A stretch of 64,000 nt of DNA. It comes from Aquilaria yunnanensis (taxonomy: Eukaryota > Streptophyta > Magnoliopsida > Malvales > Thymelaeaceae). The stretch covers positions 3,534,001 to 3,598,000 of the forward strand of contig JBDJPA010000011.1 of assembly GCA_039654915.1 (NCBI GenBank), read 5' to 3'. Shown piece after piece: positions 1 through 9,472 of the stretch (position 1 is the first letter of the stretch; the number at the start of each line of letters is the position of its first letter). Below the pieces are notes generated by a model. That model was not told the origin of the DNA. It searched no databases and worked only from the letters and a program-made list of their open reading frames with translations. The position numbers and the translations under genes were made by a program.

Positions 1-1739
1 CACAAATTGTGGTAACTACATTAAGAGTACAAACTTATCCTATCAATTGTAGCAATTGTTTGCATTAGTTTCAAAATTATGAGACTTATCTAGTGTACGC
101 AAACACATACCTATAACTTGTTTTTACCCATTGAACTTCAGAATTAGTGTTCGACTAATTTAAAGTTGGGTTTCATTATAGGTGCTTTTAGTGAGGATTT
201 AAGTCTCATATCTCTCAATGCAAGTATAAACCAAATCTCTACAAACTTATATCCAATTTTACATAGATAATTGTGATCACTGTATTGAACATTACTCACA
301 GTGATAATCATACATCAATATACCTAGAGTTTTCATCATAAACTACATTATATGCTTTCGAGAAAATAGTCTCAATAGCATACTATAAGGAAATAGAGGC
401 ATCGGTTATGGCTACAACTCTCTTTCAACTAACAATATTTAAGTCATTCTAATTCCTTATCTTCAACATCCAAAGCAACACGCTTTAATCCTAAGTTGAA
501 TTAGTAATACAAATTTGGATACAAAATGTATAGCACTTTTACATAAACAAATATCCACTTGTAAGTGGTTTTGTTTTCACTAATATTTTACATTCAATAT
601 CCAATACACACCTTTCTAGAACAGGGGAATAATTTAAATAGAACAAGTTTAAAGCTTTTGTTCTTTTAAAATATTTCAAAGCTTTTGGAATTACTTTCCA
701 ATGTTATTTGTCATGTTTGCTTGTATATAGCAAACAATATATACTATATCTAGTCCTGTACAATTTAGGACATCGTATATTAGACTACTAATAGCATTTT
801 CATGCTTTTTTTAGTAAAAATTTTATTAATATTATTTGACAATTTCATGAGCATTAAATATTTGTGGTATTCGACCCAATCAAATTGAAGTAAAGTCGGC
901 TTACCCAACCATGAGGAAATTTTATTTTGGTCTAATTGTATAAGTTCCAAGCAATCAATGGTGGCCTGAAAGCAATCACTATTAAAGATTCACAATCAAA
1001 ATTTTCAATTTTATACTTAGCAAACAATAAAATAATGATTAGTAATCATGTAGAGTCAAACATGTATTAATTGGATTAATTCACCAGTATCAAAATCATA
1101 GAACAATCATAGGGATACCTCATTTATAGAGATTCTATGACCATATAGCCATCCAAGTTTCATACACATGAATTCTAACTTCAAATTGAGAAACCGTATT
1201 CTTTTACATCAATATTCACTTACATCTTTATGGATTAATTGTTTATGACTTGGGAAAAGACCATAGATGCGGTATTGTGCAAGGCCTTCAGTTATACCTT
1301 GTTAGGGGTTGTCATAAGTTGGTTTAAGACGAATAAGGGTTGTCAGTTTTAGTTATCTGAAAGTTGTCCGACTTTCATACAACATTTCCTCAAGAGTCAC
1401 CCCACTCCCAAAATGGTGGCCATCTTTTTAAGATAAAACAAGGGAAGGATGAGTCTTTAAGGGTTAGAGGTTTACCACTAACACGATTATAGTACCAGAC
1501 CTCTAACCCATAGTGCATTTCTTAGCCATAATACAAGAATTACTGTAAGACTTAAGACTGGCATGAGATCTACAAAAGAATCCTATCTGGAGCATTAAAG
1601 AATTCCTAGACCAAGCAACTTAGTGCATGTATAAGGAGGAGTTTAACAAGTCGGACTCCCAAAAGACAACCCCGAAGAAATAACAGCAAAAGCCAAGTGA
1701 TATTGCCATAAAAGAAAATGGGCTGGTGGAAAAAGGCCT
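1..1739. other. AT-rich intergenic DNA, no gene seen
   Basis: This stretch is low in GC, with short stop-rich frames in all six readings. I recognise no gene, RNA gene or bounded repeat. The last few hundred bases may already belong to the decayed retroelement that becomes recognisable from about 1800. Confidence 0.6.
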
Positions 1740-1799
1740 AATATACTTCCATACAGGATTCAAGGGCAAATATTTTATATGTCATGAAGAAAAACATAT

Positions 1800-3475
1800 A
1801 ATGACCAAATGGCCTCAGCTCTTGCCCTCGAATGAGGGCCATAACCTGAAGAATTATTGCAATTACCCTAGGGATAGAAACCATGATATTGAGGATTAGT
1901 GAGAGTTATGAAACCTTATCAAGGAGCTTGTTAGTAGAGGTGAAAAAATAATCTAAGATCTGATTACTGACCTAAAAAAATCAAGGTTTTGGGTCATTTT
2001 TGACATGAAAATAAGCACAATTAGACATGACCTAACCTGACTTGAGCTTTTGTGACTAATGTTAGGTTCAGGTTGGGCCTAACTTGATAAACCCAAAATT
2101 GTTTAAAACGGAGATTATGAAAGAGATAGTCATAAGAATGTGAGATTATAAAATAGTGGAGACATAAACGGCAGGCTGAATATAATCAGTAATCCTTCTT
2201 TATCCAATCCTAAAGAATGTTGCCTCACTCTCTTTGACACCCTTGATCTTTCCCTCTTTTTTCGTCTTCTCTATCAGTTTTGCTCACTTTCTATTTCCAT
2301 TACATTTCATCTTCTCTCTTCATCTCACCTTATCTTGTTTCACCTTCTTTACTATGTAATCCACTTTGCTTTGCCTTTTTTGCCGTATGGCATCATTCAC
2401 ATCCTTGGCTTTCTCCATCACTGTTTTCATTCCTTACCTCCCTGTTGCCTTACGCCCACCTTGTCATCCAATTCAACTCTAGCTCTTACTAGTACAATTG
2501 GTCGTCTACTGCCCTTTTAGTCATTTCGCCTACTATTTTAAACCACAAAGCATAAAAATCAAGTCAACTTGATTAATACCATTTGAACCCGATCAAATTG
2601 GGTTTAAGTCAAGCTAGGTTCCATACTTACTCCGGTCAGTTTTCAGGTAACATAATGAAATGAAAAGTAGTCATAATTTGGGTCGGGCTTAGCTTGAACT
2701 TAACATTTACAACCTTACTTTCACCCCAACTCGTTAGGGAAGGCTGGTTGAAAAAATATATTACCTAATGTACTTTCCTGTGTAAAAGGGCAAACATGTC
2801 ATGGAGGAAGAACAATAATGATAAGGAGCCTGGTCGTGGACAAGGACAAGAGGGACCTTAGTCCCCCAATAGGAAGAATGACTACAAGAACCCAGGGCTT
2901 ATTATAGGGGTTATCCATAAGACCACCAAAGGGGGGTCATCTTTATCATGCAAGAGGCAGGCCCAAGAAATAACTTAGTTGGAGACTACAGACTTGAGGA
3001 ATGAAAAAAGAACATATGAATTTTGAGTAATATTTTCCTATGGACTCGATCCTGATAACAGCCCATATCAACAATTTTAATGTGAAGAGAGTATATTTGG
3101 ACACTTGAGCCAATTTGAACGTGTTCTTTTCCTTTCTCATTGATAAGTTAAGGGCCATGATGTTTACTTTAGCCCCCATTTCAGCGCCAACCTTTGGGGT
3201 CAAAAAGGATAAGGTCCCTACCTTGGGCACCATTAAATTTCCATTAATATTAGTGGGAACATCCCAAGATGGAAGCATTATCTACAACACACAAGCAATA
3301 GAGTTCTTGGTCTTGGAAGTCCCATCCCCCTATAACACTTTATAGAAGGCTAGCTCATGTACAATTCATATAAGGTCGGATGTTAATTAGCTGACGATGG
3401 TTTTAGCATCCTTTGCTGGAGACATCATTATTTTTATTGACCAGGCATTGGTTTGACAAAGTGATGTTACCAATC
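1800..3475 (+). pseudogene. Decayed Ty3/gypsy gag-protease remnant, split by a hAT-type element
   Basis: On the plus strand, 1850-1897 reads YCNYPRDRNHDIED. This matches the end-of-gag zinc-binding stretch (KFCQYHRDHGHDTEDCF) of the intact-looking elements further right. The frame then runs to a Glu-Leu-Val at 1930, is interrupted by an inserted TIR element (1935-2729), and resumes as REGWLKKYI just after it. From about 2905 the reading resembles the protease region: GVIHKTTKG, APTFGV near 3190, LVGTS near 3250, and EVPSPYNTL ending at a stop near 3343, followed by IRSDVN. Numerous stops make it non-functional. The strand is opposite to the two large Tat-like elements, so this is a third, older insertion. 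LTRs were not found; the left part may extend beyond what I can recognise. Confidence 0.7.
1935..2729. mobile_element. Non-autonomous hAT-type element (795 bp) with 8-bp target duplication
   Basis: The ends are inverted: the left starts TAGAGGTGAAA and the reverse complement of the right starts TTGGGGTGAAA. The flanks are CTTGTTAG (1927-1934) and CTCGTTAG (2730-2737), 7 of 8 bases alike, which fits the 8-bp target duplication of hAT transposons. The interior has the GGGT/ACCC-rich words common in plant non-autonomous hATs and no transposase. The short frames around 2280-2520 lie inside it and have no coding look. Removing it joins the two halves of a decayed gag, which supports both the boundaries and the order of events. 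Confidence 0.75.
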
Positions 3476-3491
3476 TGAAAGGGCCCCCAAA

Positions 3492-3925
3492 CACTCTCCC
3501 ACGTGAAATACCTTTTAAGGACAAAATTGTGTGGTTCCAACCAAAGTAAACAATACCTCATGCAAGCTCAATGGCTATCAAATGACACTTTTTGTGGAAC
3601 AACAATGATGTGGCCAGTTTGCCCATGAGGGCTCAACCTTGATGCAGCCGGTTTGCCCACATCCTCTTCCTAAGCACCTAAAAAATGATGATAATGGTGC
3701 CAGTTTGCCTATGAGGGCTCAGCCCCAATTCTCTTCCTAAGCCCTTCATTTAGGCAAGGAGGTATGTTGACTGACAAGTGCTGCCAGAGGAGCTATACCA
3801 TTTTTAATGGTAATGAGGGGCTTATAAGCTTTATATAGACCAAACAATTGTCTCCCAAATAATGCACCTTTTAAGGACAAAACCATGTGGCTTGGCCAAA
3901 GAGGACAATACCTCACACGAGCTCG
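3492..3925. repeat. Dispersed direct repeats downstream of the gag-protease remnant
   Basis: A stretch of about 75 bp centred on CCTTTTAAGGACAAAA and ending in GACAATACCTCA-like sequence occurs at 3492-3571 and again at 3848-3924. Between them, GCCAGTTTGCC(C/T)ATGAGGGCTCA is present twice (near 3614 and 3699). The arrangement may be a decayed non-coding part of the adjacent retroelement. I cannot assign boundaries. Confidence 0.5.
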
Positions 3926-4918
3926 TTAACTTTAAAGCTAAATAATGTGGTTGTTAAAGTTCTAATAAAAAAAGTTCAAATAAAGTAAAGACTAAAAATT
4001 GTTTTGGTTGAAAACTGAAGATGTCTAACACTTATTTCTTGCAAATTTGAGTTTACAAGCAAGGTCCAAACCTTATGATTCCAAAGTCTGCAAGACTTTA
4101 CAAAACAACTGCTAAACATTTGACATACTTGAAAATGATTTAGAAACCTTGCTTAACACTTAGGTCCACACTATAAAAGATAAAATATAGTATCAATAAG
4201 ATCTAAGGGGTCAGCACTCTCAAACTAGAACTATATCAGTTCATACTTCTGATAAATACTTCAGTGTCTACTTTGCTTGCCTCTAGAACATGAGCCTTTT
4301 TGTTGATCTTCCAACCAAAGTACACTGACTCTTCACAAATGCACTATATAATAAAAAAGTAAGGCAAAGTTAAATATCCAATTAAAAAATTTGACTATAA
4401 AATATAACTTCCATACTGCTAACTAATATGTACTTAAAACAAAATGTTTAGCATAACTCAATTAGATTACTTAGTGGTCTTCTTGCTCTACATATAAATA
4501 ATAAAAGTAAGTTACATAACAACTTAAAAAGGGAAACTAAAAAAAATATATGTTCACAAAGCAAGGAAACACAAATAATCAATATCAAAAGAACTCTGTG
4601 GAACTTCACTAGAAATTGATCAATTACTGATGCTTGTGAGGGATCAAGTTCTAATTACTTGCCATACTAGTTTCAAAATTAATCTGAAACACACTAAAAT
4701 CTTCTTAGCTTAGTTAAACCAAGCTCTTTACGAACCTCTAAGCTATGATCATAAGCTTGATTAGCTTCACACATGGGGTGGCTCCACAACGAGGGCACCC
4801 GGGGCTCTTGCCCCCTTTGAGGTCTTGGTGGAAACCTTATATTATATATGTTCATAGCTAGTAAGTATAGACCCTTAGTTATGATTTGCCTCTTCAGTTT
4901 TTGTGGGCTTTTTGGAAC
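3926..4918. other. AT-rich intergenic DNA, no gene seen
   Basis: No convincing frame, RNA gene or bounded repeat is visible. The stretch ends directly at the 5-bp target duplication of the large outer retrotransposon. Confidence 0.55.
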
Positions 4919-4923
4919 CATAG
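4919..4923. repeat. Target site duplication, left copy, outer retrotransposon
   Basis: CATAG lies directly left of the left LTR and is matched by CATAG at 26354-26358 directly right of the right LTR. Confidence 0.9.
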
Positions 4924-5747
4924 TGATGCCCTGCAGCATCTTCATTGTATGACATAGTGAGACCGGAAGGGACTTCCAGTGAGGGAGAACGTCTGAAGTG
5001 GATATTTCCCAGGAGAATCTGCCTGAAACACTTAGAAAATAGGAGTTGGGAGGTCCCCAGAGTCTTTTTTCCGAGGAGGAGCCTCCGACGCCCAAGTCAG
5101 TGTTTTGAAGGTGGAAAGAGAGTATAAATGGAGAAGTTTTCTTTTTTGGGCCCCAAAAAAATCCCCCTTTACCTGGGGTGCTTACCGAGTATTTATAGAT
5201 GGGTGAACAGTATAAGTCCGTTTGACGTGGCCAGCTTAGATTATGACACGTGTTCGGCTAGATGCGATTCGTACCTTCGAAGAGAAGAGGAACATTTAGC
5301 TGGCCGCAGGCCGCCTGGCCAGGAGCCTAGGTCGTGCGAGGGCGGTGTGTCAGAGCGTGTCTGAGGGCGGCGTGTCGGGGATGTGTCAGAGGCTCCTTAA
5401 TTGCTTCTACCGTACTCCCGAGGTCCCTTTGGCAGAAGAGAGCTCTTAGGAGCAGGAGAACTATCTCCCGAGATCACTTCAGTAATCCAGGAATATCCTC
5501 GCCAAGGGTGGTCCCGTTCGAGGACGTCCTTCCTAACCGAAGGTGGTTCGGTCGTCTTCCCGAGGGTGATGATGGAGCGTTTTCCTGAGGTTGGTACTGT
5601 CGTCTCCAGGGATGCTGAAGTATTACCGAGGTCGGATGTAAGAGGGGGGCTGGACACCCTCCTTTTTGAAGTCGGAACTTTCCTTTCTGAGGTTGGTGCC
5701 TTACCCGAGGCTGCGGGTTCGAAGGGTGATAGGCATTTCGGCTATCA
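4924..5747 (-). repeat. 3' LTR of outer element
   Basis: It matches 25560-26353 along its length. It is about 30 bp longer, mostly because of an insertion near 5142-5171 that is almost palindromic (TTTTTTGGGCCCCAAAAAA). A minus-strand TATA-like CTATAAATA lies at 5191-5199. The short frames here (4694-5095 and 5128-5769) are LTR sequence, not genes. Confidence 0.9.
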
Positions 5748-5765
5748 CATGCCCCCTATGGAAAA
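5748..5765 (-). other. Probable polypurine tract of outer element
   Basis: Read on the minus strand, the bases immediately before the 3' LTR are ATAGGGGGCATG followed by TGATAGCC. A purine run next to the 3' LTR is the expected plus-strand priming site in reverse transcription. Confidence 0.55.
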
Positions 5766-6183
5766 TTGAAGTGGAGACTTCGGCCCTAGTCTCCCAGAGG
5801 GCATTTTGCCAGACTTCAAGAGGGGCACTGCTTAAGGAGGCGTTTCATCATTCAAAGGTGTTCCTTCCTGGCCAAGGTGTCATCACCCAGTTCTTTGGTG
5901 ATCTAGGGGCACACACTCCCTTTGTTTTTACTTTTTCTGCTGCAGGTTAGTGAACTGTCGTGTCTCGTAACTAGGCATGTCAGTTACGAATAAGCATGCC
6001 TGGGTTTTCACGGTGTCAGAAAACGTGTCCTGGTTTTTCGCGTCTGATGACATGTGGCACGCAATGATTGAAGGTGGTCACGTCGGTTATACCAGCCACG
6101 TCCTTTCGCCTTCGAGGGGCAATTATGGCGACGGTTCGCCTTCGCAAGGTAGTTATGGCGACGATTCGGCTACCCCTGTTCGG

Positions 6184-6195
6184 CCTATATAAACC
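6184..6195 (+). promoter_or_regulatory. TATA box of the antisense gene, outer element
   Basis: CCTATATAAACC lies about 290 bp upstream of the antisense-gene ATG. The equivalent position of the inner element has CCTATATATACT (15731-15741), preceded by the same CGG. Short repeats of ATGGCGAC and TTCGCC words lie just upstream in both copies. A conserved TATA motif in this orientation suggests the antisense gene has its own promoter, independent of the LTR. Confidence 0.6.
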
Positions 6196-6483
6196 CTTCT
6201 TCCCCTCATTTGCTCACTTCTATTCTTCTTTTGCTCTCATCTGTTTCTGAGCCTTTCCTTCTCTTCCTCCCCCTTTCATGGCGGTGTAAGCAGCGGAGCG
6301 ATTTCCGGCCACCATCTACGACGGCGTCCAGGAATCTAGACTTCGGAAAAACTTTCAGTGGGTCTTTCCTTCCATAGTTCTTTCTTTCTCCCGAGGTTGT
6401 TTTTTCTAAAGTCTTGTTTTTCCGAAGTCTTTCGATTCTCTTACTTCAATTTTCCCGAGGTTGCCTTTCTTTTTTCTTGCAAA

Positions 6484-8951
6484 ATGTCGAATCCTACTCC
6501 ATTGATGACCGTCCGCCCTCTTCCCAAAAGTTTTCTCCCCCTTAAGTCTCATCCATGCGGTACCACTTCGGAGAAGATGACAAAGTGGTTAGCAAAATAC
6601 TATCTCCCTTCTTACGTTGTTCCGAGGTTACCTATTCCAGGTTCGTATGGGTATAGTGCTCATTCGGATGAAATCACTGTTTACCGGGCCCAATTGAAAG
6701 CCGGTCTTCGGTACCCTCCCCCTCGGATGGTATGCGAGTTCTGCAAGTTTCACGGAATTGCCGTGAACCAACTCCCTCCTAATTCTTATTCTTACTCCAA
6801 CTCTTTTCTTTGCATGTGCGGTGTTTTTAAGATACAGCCCCACTTTCTTTTCTTCCTCCAATACTACAAACTCCACCCGGTCCCGAAGGGTGGCTTCTAC
6901 TTCTTGCTTCCCCGAGGGTCTAGGAGCAAAAAATTCACTTTTACCTTCGACAATAGGGATAGCTAGCGGGGGTGGCAGAAGAAATTCTTCTTCCTATCCG
7001 TTCCCGAATTTTGGAGCTACGTACCGACCAGGTGGGCTTCGGGCACACTTAAGATGGATGTCGTTGACCCTCGGAAGCTTCTTACCCTGGGGCTGGCTAC
7101 CGAGTTCGCCGAGTTCGACCGGCGTATTCGGGCAGTTACGGACTGGGACCCCGAGGTCCCTCCGTGCTCCTTATATCATTTTCCCATTAAATGGGACCTC
7201 ATGTTTGAAGAGTTCCTTCGGGAACTGGGAGTGATTCACGCACACAAGTCTGACCCAAACATGCCTGTGCCTATTCTCCTGGGGAAGAAAGCATGGCTGG
7301 TGATGCTTCTTCAGTGCGAGATTTCATACGAGGCTTTTGCTGAAAGTAAGTTATCTTTCGGGTTTTGCTTACATGTGTTCCTTTTGGACTTACACTGATG
7401 TCTTTTCCTTTTGCAGAGATGGGCGATCAATCTGCGGATTTTTACAAGTCCCTTTTTCTCGGTCAAGCCGAGAAGGGAGAACAGACGCGGAGGAAGGCGC
7501 CCGTGAAAAGGAAGAAGACCAGTGGAGGGCCGTCCAAGGCAAAGAAAGCCAAGGCGGACGTCCTTCCTCCTCTCGAGGACGTTGCAGAGGCCGAGAATCT
7601 GCCCAAGGCCTAAGCAGTTCTGCCTCTAGAGACTGCTGTCAGCTCCATTGCCCGGAGTCCCGTTACTTCAGTGGATTTTCCAAGCTCTTTGGCAGAAGGT
7701 CCTTCTGCTGAAGAGCTTGAGGAACGCCGAAGAAGTAAGGGCAAGCATGTCCCTGCCGAGGTGGAGAAGGTTCGGGACTCCGACGATGACATCGCTGAGG
7801 TGCCGCTAGGTTTGTCCTTTAGCCAATCTTTAGTGCTCTCAATTTTGTGACTTGAAGATTAATGCCTTAATGGAATTTTGCCTTGGCTTTGTAGAGGAAA
7901 TGGCACCCTCGTCATGAATGGTGGAGCATGCTCGGAGGCGGGCCTTTCGGGATTCCCATATCCCGAAGGACAAAATCCCGAGGGAGCCTTTCTAGGCTTT
8001 CACGGAGGACACGAATTTGTTCTTCGCTAATTGCCAGCAGATGGCCCCTCAGATGGCGAGGGGGGTTCTCACTCAGGCCTCCTTCAAAGTCGTTTCCGAG
8101 GAATGCATGAACGAGGAGGTTCTCGCTTCCAAAATATCTGAGCATGCTACCCAGGTACCCTTCAAGCCCTTTATGAATTTTTCTTCCCAACTCCTTCTAA
8201 GTGTTTGGCTTTCCTTGTGTGATTTTGACTAAGTGTTTTCCTCCCTTTTTTGCAACTCTTGGGGTACAGTGGATACTTCCGAGCTTGGGCAGCGAAACAG
8301 TCTTCGGTCCGAGCTTGGACCGAAGATCGCCTGGAGAAGGCCAAGGTCTTCTGCGCCAGGTCGGTCGTCAAGAACGCCGAGTTGAGCCAGATAGCCAAGG
8401 AGGAGGTCGCCAAGCTTCGGAAGGAATTCCTGAAGGGCCAAGAAGAGCTTCTGAAGGATTTTTCCCAGAAGATGTCTGACCTTGGTGCGAAGGTCGTCAG
8501 CCTGACTTCGGCGAATGAGGCCTATCAAAAGGAGAAAGAAGAAGACTCTTCTCTCTTGGCGAAGGCCCTCACTGACAACGCCGCCCTTCAAGCCGAGGTT
8601 GAGGCTTTAAAGAATGAAACAAAAAAGAAGAAGAAGAAGACGAAGAAGTTAGAGAAGGAGGTGGCCGATCTGGAAAGCGAGGTGGAAGAGCTGGGGGTCT
8701 AACTGGACAAGGCCAACCAAGCAACCAAGGTTGGCTTCCAAGATGGTTTCTGCCTAGCTCGGCACCAAGTCTTGGCCAAGCATCCAGACCTCGACCTCTC
8801 CTTCCTGGCTGCCCTGAACATTCCCGAGGGACCTCGGTGGACCTGGTCAAAAATCAAATTCCTGAACCTCCCTTTTGCCCTTCTTTCGGCACCGACGGAG
8901 GCGGCTAGGGACAAAGGGGAAGGAGCATCTCACAACGCCGGGGTCCCTTAG
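6484..8951 (+). pseudogene. Antisense extra gene of outer element (gypsy-associated aORF), four exons, decayed
   Basis: Start ATG at 6484, about 290 bp after a TATA box. Inferred exons are 6484-7345, 7417-7809, 7895-8154 and about 8256-8951, all with GT donors. Exon 1 encodes a conserved N-terminal region with MVCEFCKFHGIAVNQLPPNS, FLCMCGVFKIQPHF and QYYKLHPVPKGGFYF. This resembles the plant Pfam family called putative gypsy-type transposon (PF04195, from memory). Exon 2 is Lys-rich, and the last exon is a long Glu/Lys coiled coil. Defects: TAG at 6964 (TGG in the inner copy), TAA at 7611, TAA at 8700, and the third intron's acceptor reads GCAA instead of GCAG. Exon 1 ends in phase 1 and joins AG-ATG-GGC, the same phase as in the inner copy. 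The function of this protein is unknown. Antisense ORFs in this position are known in Tat-lineage elements. Confidence 0.75.
7346..7416 (+). other. Intron 1 of antisense gene, outer element
   Basis: The donor is GAAA|GTAAGTT and the acceptor is TTTTGCAG|AGATGGG, with a pyrimidine tract before it. The inner copy has the same donor and acceptor context at 16831-16901. Translation through it would destroy the match between the two proteins. Confidence 0.7.
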
Positions 8952-9472
8952 ATGTCTTAGGGCTTTGCTTTTTCTTCTTCTCCTTTTTCGTAGTCTTTTT
9001 CTTGTAACTTCCTCCTTGTAATAAGGCCTCCTTAATAATACTTTCTTTTTCAAAATTTGGCTAAGTCTCCAATAACTTTGTCTCCAAGGGTTGTCCTGAC
9101 CACCTTCGGTCTGGGACCCTTAGTAAAATACTAATTTCGGGAACACGCTAACTTCGACAAAGTCCTTAAGTCAATAATTGGCTAACTTTTGACAGAGGTG
9201 TTCGGTCGATGCAGTCTTTGGGAAAATGACTCAACAAACTTTGGAGGAAAATTTTCCTCAAGTGGAGTTTATCCTTTCCGAAAGTTTTCTGTACTTAGAA
9301 AAATTTCTAACCGTACAATTTTCAGACAAGTTTTTCAAGGGTAGAACTTTTTCAAAGCATCGGAGTGCCAAGTATTTTTCAACTCTCCACCTTCGGGATC
9401 CCCGAGCTTGTAGACTCATTTCCGAACTTTGTCCAGGACTAGATAAGGTCCCTCCCAGTTAGCTCGAAGTAC
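8952..9472. other. Spacer between convergent antisense gene and pol, outer element
   Basis: Non-coding stretch where the plus-strand antisense gene and the minus-strand integrase frame end facing each other. It contains TTTGGCTAAGTCT-type words related to the tandem repeat at the equivalent place in the inner element. Transcripts from both sides would be expected to terminate here. Confidence 0.5.

Noticed and set aside
2280..2520. Plus-strand frames of 61-70 codons
   Set aside because: They lie inside the hAT-type element at 1935-2729; composition is pyrimidine-rich non-coding DNA.
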